Assembly (NCBI GenBank): GCA_037176725.1
Contig: JAZBRS010000026.1
Location: 62,102,501 to 62,166,500, forward strand
Direction of reading: 5' to 3'
Source: Posidonia oceanica
Taxonomy: Eukaryota; Streptophyta; Magnoliopsida; Alismatales; Posidoniaceae
Length of the DNA: 64,000 nt
Shown piece after piece: positions 45,352 to 55,800 of this stretch (the stretch's first letter is position 1; the number at the start of each line of letters is the position of its first letter). A program made the position numbers and the translations under genes. The notes under the pieces were generated by a model. It searched no databases and was not told the origin of the DNA. It worked only from the letters and a program-made list of their open reading frames with translations.

Positions 45352-45762
45352 GTGCACATGTGGATTTAACCTATTTTAGTTCTTATCTTGTAAAACTTAA
45401 GTTTCTCATTTGATTCTCGAGCCACTGTATGTTTCATTTGCGTTAGATCTCTTTCATTGTGAATGAAATTCCAAGTGCAAAAGTGCGGCGTAAGAAATAA
45501 TGCAGTATGAATCATTTCTGCTGACAACTCTATTAACCGAGGCGTCCATTGACATAAATAGACAGTAGAATTCTTTGCGTTACATTTCAGTTGGGACAGC
45601 CTCATAGATTGGTAAGTACTTACTGTTTCACTACGTCAGAGCGGTGAATATCTTCACTTTGGCTTTTCCAAGTTCTAAATATTACAGAAAATTGCGAGTT
45701 TTAAGCGTATTAGTGAAGTTTTGGAATTTTTATAAGCTTTGACCATTTCATGGCAAGATTCT

Positions 45763-46080
45763 CAGTGGCGTTGCCAGGAAATCAAGGCAGAGGAGTCGGA
45801 AATTATTTAACCAAAGGTCAAAAGCTTTGAACAGTTCGTAGAATTTCAAAAAATATGCCTTTAAAAAATGAAGTACATAATAAGGTCAGAAACTAATGCA
45901 TCGGGGTCAACTATTTAATACACTGGGATCGAAAATTGATTCACCAGGTTTAAAATTAATACACCAAGGTCGAAAATATGCATACAATTTTTTTGATAAA
46001 CTTTTAATACTTTACATTCATTTAATTAAATTCCAGCGGGATTGCCTGACCCCACTGGTGAGTATCTAGCACTGCCCCTG
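45763..46080. mobile_element. hAT-type MITE, 318 bp
   Basis: Perfect 8-bp target duplication AAGATTCT at 45755-45762 and 46081-46088. Termini are CAGTGGCGTTGCCAGG (left) and CAGGGGCAGTGCTAGA (right, inverted), with 11 of 16 positions shared. No coding capacity. It lies in intron 4 of the oxygenase pseudogene. Confidence 0.88.
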
Positions 46081-46106
46081 AAGATTCTGAAGCAAGAGTT
46101 CTTCTA

Positions 46107-46355
46107 TTGCTTCCAGAAAGGTGCAGTGTCTTCTGCTTCAGTATACAACTACACATTGATGGGCCAACGGTGATTCCCAGTAAAAAAAAAATTCTTGCTG
46201 TTCAGATCCCGCTAGCACTTGAGAAGTTGATCTCTGGAAAACACTATAGATTTTCTTTATCGTTGACTACAACAAGCAGTAGCTTTCCATATGACTTTGG
46301 GACAAGCCAATGTGCGCCCAGGACATTATGTTTCTTGCTGTTCACTTGTTCATAA
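46107..46355 (+). other. Unidentified coding-like stretch in intron 4 of the pseudogene
   Basis: An open frame of 82 codons containing PTVIPSKKKILAVQIPLALE and KLISGKHYRFSLSLTT. It has no match that I recognise in the intact copy's intron 4. It could be a gene fragment brought in by another insertion, or chance. Confidence 0.25.
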
Positions 46356-46752
46356 CACAACAACATTATGACTGTAAAAGATAACAAAATCGGACCTACG
46401 AAAGTGAGGTTCCCGATGTGCTTCATTTGTCCTAGTGCAGATGATTCTCCGTGGAGCAACCACATGAAAAAAATATTTCAAAATGTACTGGGTTTTTTTT
46501 ATGGAGTTTCACTGATTGAACTCGGAGGCTGAAATGCCCTGTTGTAAATACGAAATTTAGACTTCGTTTCTTATTGGATGCATCTTGTTATCTATCATTT
46601 GACTAGGAATCTTTCTCAAAGTAATAGGGACCTCATCTCCTCGCACCATCAGCTATTGACCTTCAAGGCCATGGCAGAAAAAGGAGCTGTTCTTGCTGGA
46701 TACCATTATGCCATAACTTCTAACTATCCATGGAAGGAGCAAAGTCCTTGGT

Positions 46753-46962
46753 TTATATATTTGGATGAGAAGTACACAAGTAGAAATGAAAGTCCCTGTC
46801 AGATGCGAAACAGGTACAAACGTTATATATTTGGACGAGAAGTACACAATCAGAAATGAAAGTCCCTGTCAGATGCGAAACAGGTACAAACGTTATATAT
46901 TTGGATGAGAAGTACACAAGTAGAAATGAAAGTCCCTGTCAGATGCGAAACAGGTACAAACG
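46753..46962 (+). repeat. 70-bp tandem repeat, three copies, in pseudogene exon 5
   Basis: Units start at 46753, 46823 and 46893, each beginning TTATATATTTGGA and ending with GATGCGAAACAGGTACAAACG. They differ at only a few positions. The intact gene has one equivalent stretch (SIWLRSGQKVEVKVPVGC region). Confidence 0.9.
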
Positions 46963-47443
46963 TTAGTGTGGCCATGCAGCCATTTTCTTTGCCCAGTTCT
47001 CAAAATTTACATTTTGTTGAACTCTTTCCCTGTGAATCCTGTCATGGATTGGTGATTGCTTTCATTCATTTAAATTTGTGTATATGTAGATGAAGTGGTT
47101 AACTGGAGGCGGGTGTGCAGCTGGCTTTTATGAGGTGGTTGTGTCTGACAGGAACTTGAGTACCATTGAATCAGCAAAGCAGCAAAACCGCAGTTTGTGG
47201 AGAGTTTCTTCAACGGTAAGTGCATATAGGCTGTCAAAGTAACTTCTTTTTTTAACTAAATTTGTTGCAATGTGATTCTCACAGATTGTTTGTATTCAGT
47301 TCTACACACATATCGCCTCTGATGCTATCTTACAACCTTTGGGACACTTTGCCAATTCACCACTTGCAAACAAGTATCCTCCCATTTATGCAGGGGATTA
47401 TCTTGAGAAAGAGCTTGAACCACTGAACCTGAAACGCCAGTGA

Positions 47444-48091
47444 AGAACAAAGCCAATAAGATGTAATCCTGGATTGTGCTGAATAAGAAAACAAAGTTTT
47501 TTTCTGTAACGCAAATGATGTACTTTTGTTCTCAAAATTTTCATGCTCTCAAATGGTGTCGCAAATGTGGATCTGGTGTTTTCGGATCATTTGTTCAAAA
47601 CAGCATCCTTGTGATGATAAGAAATGACTATTTGTTACCAAATGGTCATTCTTCTGAATTGTCAGCTCAGAAACCTTTAGAGCTGGCAAATTCGTGATAG
47701 CAGACAATTGAGTAATGGTTATGATCTAACTTGTTTCCTCATCTTGACTTTGCTTCCGCACAATATCACATAAATCCATTGATTTGGTGAAGCTTGATAA
47801 CACTACTGCCGTCGTAGAGATGATTTATTTGCTTGGCATGGTCTGGTGAACTACATTTACAGTAATCGTCAGTGCATTCCATGCAGATTCTCAAATAGCC
47901 ACTCAACTGCAATATTTCAGCACCTGTACGTGCTTTATGAACACTGACGTCTCGTAGTATCAGGAAATATGTGTGCTGCAACCGCTCTCATTGCATCCCG
48001 TGCAGATTCTCCAATAGCCATTCAACTCAACCAGTAGAACTTGCACAGGAACTGCATGATCTCTACATCGCCGTTAAACATGACTATCCCT
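47444..48091. other. Intergenic, upstream region of the lipid-transfer-type gene
   Basis: Non-coding. It contains two imperfect copies of a roughly 37-bp sequence (TGCAGATTCTCAAATAGCCA and TGCAGATTCTCCAATAGCCA cores) at about 47872-47908 and 47992-48028. Confidence 0.6.
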
Positions 48092-48100
48092 CTATTTAAG
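48092..48100 (+). promoter_or_regulatory. TATA-like box of the lipid-transfer-type gene
   Basis: CTATTTAAG lies about 60 bp upstream of the ATG at 48160, leaving a short leader of about 30 bp. Confidence 0.5.
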
Positions 48101-48159
48101 CAGCATTCTGCCATAAACTTAATTCAGGCAATTACCAAATTTCTCACAGATTCTCACAC

Positions 48160-48525
48160 ATGACTGAGACCACAGCAGCAAAGACAGTCTTCTCATGGTT
48201 GCTGGTGTCATTGGTGCTTGCCATGTCTCTGTTCGAACCCGCGGCGGGGCAGGACCAGGCATGCCCCAACACCTTCTTCGCATCTCTGGTGCAGCTCATG
48301 CCATGCAGGTCGGCAGTAGTGCCCTTCGTCCCCAGTCCACCAAGCGACACGTGCTGCGGCGCGCTCAAGTTGCTGGGGCAGCCATGCCTCTGTGCCATTG
48401 CCAACGGGCCTCCGATCGCTGGGGTGGACCGCAGCATGGCCCTGCAGCTCCCGGGCAAATGCTCTGTCAACTTTGAGCCATGTAGTGATGATATATCCAT
48501 AGTATATGCAATTAGTGCAGTTTAG
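48160..48525 (+). CDS. Secreted 8-cysteine lipid-transfer-type protein, 121 aa
   Basis: ATG at 48160 gives a 121-residue protein. Residues about 8-30 are a signal peptide (FSWLLVSLVLAMSLFEPAAG, cleavage probably near Gln31). The mature part has Cys35, Cys49, Cys65-Cys66, Cys76-x-Cys78, Cys101 and Cys108. This is the C-C-CC-CxC-C-C pattern of the plant bifunctional inhibitor / lipid-transfer / 2S albumin superfamily. Such proteins have four disulphides and a hydrophobic cavity and act outside the cell, often in cuticle or anther wall. The last residues (SIVYAISAV) may be read-through into an intron: a TTTGCAG acceptor at about 48598 could start a second exon encoding a different tail. It is GC-rich relative to its surroundings and uninterrupted, so probably functional. 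Confidence 0.85.
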   Translation: MTETTAAKTVFSWLLVSLVLAMSLFEPAAGQDQACPNTFFASLVQLMPCRSAVVPFVPSPPSDTCCGALKLLGQPCLCAIANGPPIAGVDRSMALQLPGKCSVNFEPCSDDISIVYAISAV

Positions 48526-50009
48526 TAACTTCTGTTCTTTATGTTTGTTTCGTTTTTTGTGTTGATTCTTGCATGGATTCTCGATCGTATGTTTGCAGGT
48601 TACAGGGGTACCTGAGGAAAGCCAGGAGGAGGGTAATCCAAGTTTCTTGAACAACGAAGTGGTGTTATTTAGTGTAACGATCGCAATAGTGAGAGCTTTC
48701 TACATATAGTTTGCTTTAATAGTAGTAGTGCTGTAGAGGAGTCGAGAGTAACAATAACCAGTACTTCTCAGGGTTGTATTCTATTTGTATGCCCAGAGCT
48801 TATCAAATGGAACATCTTGAGAATAGTGTAGCTGTTGTGTTTGACTTGTATGCTTAAATCTTATCGAATGAAGAACATTAAGATTACATTATACTGTTCT
48901 TGTGCATATGATTTACTATACGCTTACTTGCGTGACTCATATGAGGATGATAAATGGGAACCGACCCTCGTCGGGTATGTTAAAATTGAAATCTAAACTT
49001 TAGAGAAAGACTAGAATCAATTCAAATTAATTTAGAACGATCTGTTTGGCAGGAAACTCGACTATATGCTAGTACGGGTGGAGGTGAAGGGAGTGCTGTC
49101 AATAGGTTGTGAATGTTTTTTTATCTGGCACAAGGTAAATTTATTGGTTGAGAAGGAGTTTCAACGAAACTTCACCAGGAATCATCAATCCTAGTGTGGT
49201 TCGCTACAGTAAACCAAGACACAACTTGGCATTTGAGGTGTACAATTGTCGGACCTTTGAGAGAGGTGGATTTTCGAGTGTGCTCTCTTGTGAAGCCACA
49301 GTTAAATCTAGATCCGTACACGGCTAAAACGGACCCAAATGTCACATAATCAGTCTTATTGAGCTCACTTCATTGGCATTGTTGGTTGAGTTATTTCACG
49401 GATTCAGCAACGAGTGACAAATCCAATGCAACTAGAAATGTACTAGGAAGTGAACCAGAAGAGCCAACGTTAGAAGTGTTTCTTTTGATTTCCAGTATTG
49501 TTATTTGAATTGAGTAGTAGTTGAAGAATTGAGGGTGTTGAGAAGTTGAGATGGCAGGAGTGGAGTTGTCTATTGGGTTTCTAGGTTAACGTAGGTAAAT
49601 AGAGTAGTGATAGATGGACTTTTGTTGAAAACTTTATATAGAGGATTTATCCTCTTTCGTTGGATTGTACACAATGAGAGAGAAGAAGTACCGCTGGAAT
49701 GAGAGAGAAAGTATTGCAGGATTGAGAGAGAAAGTGAGGAAGGAGGGGAGAGCTTGCTAGAGATCTGAGGAATGGTTAAGGGAGCGACCACATGAGAACA
49801 GGGAGTATTCGTCGGTAAAAGGTATGTGATATAGTTTGGGTTGGTGTGTATTAAGGTTTCGTTAATAAGGAAACAATGCTGTATTAAAGTTTTGTCAATA
49901 AGGAAACAATATAAATAATGGTTATGTATGTATAGTTTTCGATCATCATTAGAGCAGTTATTGTGATTGTATGGGTTCATTGTATGTATTGTACCAAACG
50001 AGCGGAAAA
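48526..50009. other. Intergenic, nothing identified
   Basis: 3' flank of the lipid-transfer-type gene followed by AT-rich sequence. Frames in it are short and unremarkable. Confidence 0.5.
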
Positions 50010-50017
50010 CCAACGAT

Positions 50018-50800
50018 TAAGGCTGTAAGTGGGTCGGGTTTCACTTGTTAATCTGACCTGACCCAATCCGTTAAGAATGGATTAGAGTAGAGGCTTTGTC
50101 CACCCGTTCACCCACTAACCCGTTATCCGCTTAATCATCCTCTTAGTGGGTAAGGATAAGGGTAGACTGCTTTAGGTCACCTACTAACTTATTAACCCGT
50201 TGAATCATGGAGTTGTGTTTTATTATATTCTTGATAATATTCTATACTTTTGAATTATGGATGGTGATTAAGGTATTTTGTGTTTTGTTGTATTCTTGAG
50301 AGTACTTTAAACCTTTGAATCATCAATCATGAAATGTGTGGTTAAATGATATTATATTATGTTGTTTTTAATTTTATTATTATTCTTGGATGAACATAAT
50401 GAATCAACGATGAATGATGTTGTTGTGTTGTGATAAATGATAATGTTGGAATTATTCTTGTTATATACTGTTAAATTTATTATTAATCTTAAATGAACAT
50501 AATTTGATTTTTTTATAGGTTGTTGTCTTATTAACAGTTTTTTTGTAGTCATGGTTCAATTTTGAGCTCAATTAAGGCCATGAAATAGTATAAATTATGG
50601 TCTTAAAAAAAAAAAAAAAAAACTCATATGTTTGACCCGCCAACCCGCATCGCTATCCGTTAACCAAAAGGATAGTGGATAGAGTAGTGGCCATTTTTTT
50701 TTGTACGAATATTGATCCGACCCGACACCCACCAAGGAAAGATGGGTAAGGGTAAAGGTAGACTCCAAATCCAACCCGACCCGACCCACTTACAGGTCTA
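50018..50800. mobile_element. Non-autonomous hAT-type element, 783 bp
   Basis: Perfect 8-bp target duplication CCAACGAT at 50010-50017 and 50801-50808. Inverted termini are TAAGGCTGTAAGTGGGTCGG (left) and TAGACCTGTAAGTGGGTCGG (right, inverted), with 17 of 20 positions shared. The interior is AT-rich with additional GGGTCGG/CCGACCC copies and no transposase. Confidence 0.92.
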
Positions 50801-50811
50801 CCAACGATCTG

Positions 50812-51110
50812 TTGAATGAACAAAGACTATCACACATTTGAAAGATTGAAAGTCTGACAGTCGAATGAACAAAGACTATCGCTCGTTTGAAAGATTGAAA
50901 GTCTGATGATTGGTCGAACGAATGAAGACTATTGCTCGTTTGAACAATCGGAAAACTGATGAACAATTAATAAGTGGGAGACTATCGCTTGATCAGATGT
51001 TCAGAAGATTATCGTTCGGTTGGATGTTCAAAAGATTGTCGCTTAGTCGAACGAACGGAGATTGTCGCTCAGTCGAATAGACGAAGAATGTTGCTCTTTC
51101 GAATGAATGG
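50812..51110. repeat. Imperfect tandem repeats, about 50-bp unit
   Basis: The motif GAACAAAGACTATCGCTCGTTTG with following GAAAGATTGAAAGTCTGA recurs from 50815, 50865 and about 50920. It then decays into shorter units (GACTATCGCT, AGATTGTCGCT, GAATGTTGCT) to about 51100. Confidence 0.7.
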
Positions 51111-52411
51111 TTGACTAGACTAATCGTTTAAGTTCCGATCACAAATAGGAATTATATCATATTTTATTTTAGTTAGATTGCTGCATGGATTCTATATGTG
51201 ATACTCATGGGATTCTAATTTTGTAGAGACCTTCCTGTTTAGTTCATAAATTGTGTACTATATAAACTGATTTGCAACTAAATCCATATAAATTATTCTA
51301 TTCATTATGTTATGCGGGGCCATGCTTAGTTAAATATGTTAGTACAGAACATTTCAAAGTCAATAATATCAAACTCTAGATTGATGATGTTGAGAGCATT
51401 GAAAGTTATGTGAAAATTACACAAAGAATCCTGTAAATATAAAACTATTAATAATATAGATGGGATTTTACTGTTAGGTCCCTAGAGTTTCGAAAAGAAA
51501 TCAGAGTTTAACCTATACAAGGTAAAATGAAAATTTTAAGTGTTTTTAAGATGAAATAATAGTGAAAATATAAAATGAAAGATAGAATAATATAAGGTCT
51601 TGGTATTTTGATTCTTAGGAGTATTGACCCCAAGAGGGGTACATTGACCTGACAAAGTTTAGTATTAGGTCCTTATGAGGATTTAGTGGCAATGATAAAT
51701 CCACAAGTTGCAGATTTGGTGTCTACTGTTATTGACACAGATTGGTATATAAGGTCTTCATATGAAAGTAAATGTAAAATTAAATATAAAACAACGGGAA
51801 TGGGGATGGGTTATATACCAACTGAAAGATCGCGTATGCCAGTGGTAAGTGGTTCAAGGGATTCACTAAAACTGGAAAAGAATAGAAATGAAAACGATGA
51901 ATCTTTTCATAAGTTTTACTAGATTTTATTGTAAATTAGCATCCGTTTTGCATACTAGGCTTTCGAAAACTCAACTGTGGTGCTGTCAACTGCAGGTACT
52001 CATGAGTTATAGGATTGTTTTGCTTGAACTTGCATGATGGTATAAGTATGACTCTTCAATACACATGGGACACAAAAGAATCAAATTCTAGTTTTTGGTT
52101 TGAACACTAAGAATTATAATAGATCTATAATGGACAGATTTAAGTAATGTAATAAATAAGTTTCAGTAGTTCTCTTTTATTTATTTTGTAATATTCTTAC
52201 ACACACAAAGTCTCTATTATTGCTTCCGTTAATCTGTGTGTGTCTGGATCGTTACGGCCAACCTTTTAATTACTTGTTAATAAACAACCAGTTACATAGC
52301 AATAATAGCCAATCATCATAGCTAGTAATAATAATAAGTACAAGTCATCACCTAATCAATGTCGAAGCCCAACAGCGGCTGGCCCAATCCAAATCTGAAA
52401 GTAAGCAAACG
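51111..52411. other. Intergenic, nothing identified
   Basis: AT-rich sequence. Near its end a 43-bp stretch starting ATGTCGAAGCCCAACAGCGG (about 52360) is repeated at about 52434, overlapping the LINE 5' end. Confidence 0.5.
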
Positions 52412-52425
52412 AAAACTAACAGCGG

Positions 52426-52845
52426 TTGGCCCAATGTCGAAGCCCAACAGCGGCCGGCCCAATCCAAATCCTGAAAAAATTCAAATTCCAGATCCACCTT
52501 GCCTTATCTTCCAACTATCTTTTTAGACTTTCATCACCTACTGGCTCTGACTTCCCTTCTTGCTCCTCCATTCCTATTACAAAGATTGATTGTGAGCCTA
52601 CTATGCCTATTTTAGTAGCCAAACATAGAACCCGTAAATCCAAAATCAAATTTAGCTCTTCTGATGGAGCTGAGAAGTTAGAACCTATCACCAGCAAGGA
52701 AGAAGAACATCCTGGTGAGAAGAAAAGGAGGAACTCAGAGATGTGCTCTGAGGAGGAATCATTGTGCAAGCCGACCAGGTTAGCCATTGACACGTACAAC
52801 ACCTTCAGTACGACGACTAATATTCAGTCGTCGGAACAGTTATGA
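52426..52845 (+). pseudogene. LINE ORF1-like frame
   Basis: An open frame ending TTATGA, so its stop overlaps the ATG (52842) of the endonuclease frame. Contains a basic/acidic stretch (KEEEHPGEKKRRNSE). No RRM or zinc knuckle typical of L1 ORF1 is visible and it is short, so it may be a truncated ORF1. Confidence 0.45.
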
Positions 52846-55800
52846 AAATACTCGCCTGGAATTATAAGGAATGGAGGAGCTCCCTTACAATTCATCACCT
52901 TAACTCTCTCCTCACATCGTGTTCTCCCTCAATTTGCTTTATTTCTGAAACTCATTGCTCCCTCTCTCTCTTCTTCTCTTCTTCCTCGAATCTCCCTCTC
53001 TAATTCTTTTGTTGTTCCTGCTGAAGGTCACTTGGGCAATCTCTGGCTTTGGTAGAAGGATGGCATCAATTTAAGCATTATTTTCTCAAATTCTAATATC
53101 ATTGTCACAAAATTTTCTAATATTTTCGGGTGTTGGTAGTTGGTTTCTAGTGTGCATCTATGCTGCTCCTTGTAAGACCAATCGGTCTGGTATTTGGAAT
53201 ACCATCATTTGTCTCTCTAGAAATTTCCAACTCCCATGGATTTATTTAGGTGATTTTAACACTATTCTTTCAGCCTCCAAAAAGTTAGGACGCCTTCGTG
53301 TTACTGATGACATGTTGCTTGATTTCAGGAATTTTGTATCAAGATCAGGGTGAATGGATATAGGCTATACGGGACCAGCATACACATGGACGAATAAAAT
53401 GTTGCAACCTTTTAACATCAAAGAAAGACTTGATAGAGTACTAGTGGATTCAAGTTGGAGATCGGCATTCCCCAACTCGGCAGTCTCACATTTACCAGCG
53501 ATCGGTTCAGATCATTGTCCAATCCTCTTCAACTTGGAGAGTAAGAAATTTAAGAGAAAATTCATATTCCGTTTTGAACAAATCTGGACCAAAAATGACT
53601 AATACTTCTCTTTCATGGACTCCACATGGACAAATATGAATGGTAATATTATCTCTAAACTCTTGGGGTTTCAAAAAAAGATTCTGGTATGGAAGAAGAA
53701 AATGATTCCCAATTGGAAGTTAGAAATTCCAAAAATTACTAATAAAATAGAAGCCATTCAAAATCGGAATTCGAGTTCTAATGACTCTATTTTACAGGAA
53801 AAAAGCCTTCAAAGTAGATTGCACTATTTTCAATCCCTAGAAGAAGACTTTTGGGCACAAAGAGTAAAATCCAACTGGATTAACTTGGGAGATAAGAAAA
53901 CTTGGTTTTTTCACATAACAGCAACTAATAGGAGGCAGAAAAACTACATTCACAGCCTTTCTTGCAGGGATTCTATCTCCAACAATCTAGAAGATATCTC
54001 AAAGGAATTTATAGATTACTTTGTCGATATTTTCAAGTGCTCTAATCGTCCCCTATCCCAAATAATATTTTTTATCTCGTCAAGACCATTAATATTAATG
54101 ATAATGATTTTCTATGCAGCAAACCAATACTAGAGGAACTCAAGTATATTGTCTTTACTATGAAGCCAACTAAAGCCCCGAGGCTAGACGATTTTCCAGC
54201 ATTATTTTATCAAAAAGGATGGAATACTCTGAATCAAGATATTTTGCGCTTTACCAACTCTTTTTTTGATAATCCAGACATCATAGAGCAATGCAATACT
54301 ACTTTCCTCTATGTTATTCTTAAGAAAAAGAATTGTGAATATCCTGCTGATTATAGGCTAATTAGTTTAATGAATGCTATCTACAAAATCATCTCTAAGC
54401 TTCTTTTCTCTAAATTAAAATGTATTATTCAAAGTATCATTTGTGATATCCAAGGTGCATTTATTAAGGGTAGACAAAATTTTGATAATATCATAGTGGC
54501 AAGAGAAGCTATTCACTATATGATGACTATCAAAAGTACTAAAAGTTATTTTACGCTAAAACTTGACATGTCAAAAGCATTTGACAGAATAGAATGGTCT
54601 TTTTTTATGCAGGCAATGAAAGGCTTCAGTTTGGATATGAGATTTACTAATATGGTTATGAAATGCATCTCAACAACTAATTTTTCTATATTAATTTAGG
54701 AGTCGAAGAGGCTTTCGACAATGTTGTCCTCTCTCCCCTTTTTTATTTATCTTATGCATAAAAATTCTCCCCACTATGATTAATGAAGTCATTAATATAG
54801 AAAGTATTCATGTCCTAAAACTGTTGAATAACGACCCGATTATTTCTTATCTCCTATTTGCCGATGATATTTTGCTCTTTTGTGAATCTTCAGTCTCTGA
54901 TGCTATAAACTTGAAGAATGTTTGGGAAAAATTTTCTAATATGTCTGGCCAAATTATAAATTACCAAAAGTCTTCTATTATTTTTAGTAATGCATGTCGG
55001 ATACCCTAAAAGCTCAAATCAATAATATTTTCATGGTTCCTTGTATGGATAAAAAAGATAGCTATTTAGGAAGTTGTTTATTCAGGGATAATCCTCAAAA
55101 GTATTCCAAAATATTATTAAAAGCAAAATAAACTCTAGACTCAAGGGTTGGAAGGTTAAAATCCTTTCTTATGCTGGTAGAACCACCTTGATTAATTATA
55201 CTCTCTCTTCAATGCTGATCTATTCTATGTCTATAGCTATGTTTTCCAAAAAAAATCATAAATCTCTCAATGCCTCTTTTAGATATTTTTTTGTGGGGTT
55301 TTGATAAAGAAAAGCACCATTGCTATCTTACTGCTTGAAAGAATTTTCTTGTTCCTATCTCTAGAGAAGGCCTTGGCATGAGATATATGGAATTGGTTAA
55401 CATAGCCATGCTTCTCAAGCTTGTTTGGAGATTCATTACTGATTTTGGAGCTCTCTGGGTTAGAGTTCTTTATTCTAAATATCCCAGGTATGATGATTTT
55501 TGGTCTGTTAATGCTAAGAATTCAAACTCCGATCTCTGAAAAAGCCTACTTTCTATTAGACACATCATGTATCAATATAGTTGTTGGAGTATTGGTAGAG
55601 GAGATAAAATCAATATTTGACACGATGTTTGGATTCCAAACTTCCATTTTCCTATCACTCCCATCAGATTCTATAATCCTAAGCCTAACGTAGTTTCTGA
55701 TCTTATAATCTCGGGTACTAGATTTTGAAATATTATATTAATTAAGAAATCTTTTGATCCTGTGATTGTCAATCTTATATCAAATATTCATTTTTCTCAG

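Larger units (their letters stand above)
45352..47443 (+). pseudogene. Oxygenase duplicate, intron 4 to exon 7
   Basis: From about 45368 the sequence resembles intron 4 of the intact gene (TTTTAGTTCTTATCTTG). Exon 5 starts at 46628 (GGACCTCATCTCCTCGC) and is expanded by a 70-bp triplication. Its iron motif reads YHYA instead of YHYD. Exon 6 is 47090-47215 with AGFYEVVVSD, so the distal His is replaced by Tyr, while LWRVSST is retained and the donor is GT. Exon 7 is 47300-47443 with FYTHIASDAILQPLGHF and stop TGA. Loss of two iron ligands plus frame damage makes this dead. A 318-bp MITE sits in intron 4. Confidence 0.88.

Noticed and set aside
48144..48654. Frames of 118 and 148 codons on the minus strand
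   Set aside because: Shadows of the GC-rich lipid-transfer-type coding sequence.
50812..51110. Possible CRISPR-like repeat array
   Set aside because: Units are imperfect, without regular spacers, and the genome is a plant nuclear one.
51686..51922. 78-codon frame MAMINPQVADLV
   Set aside because: Isolated, no domain, no splice or promoter context, in AT-rich intergenic DNA.
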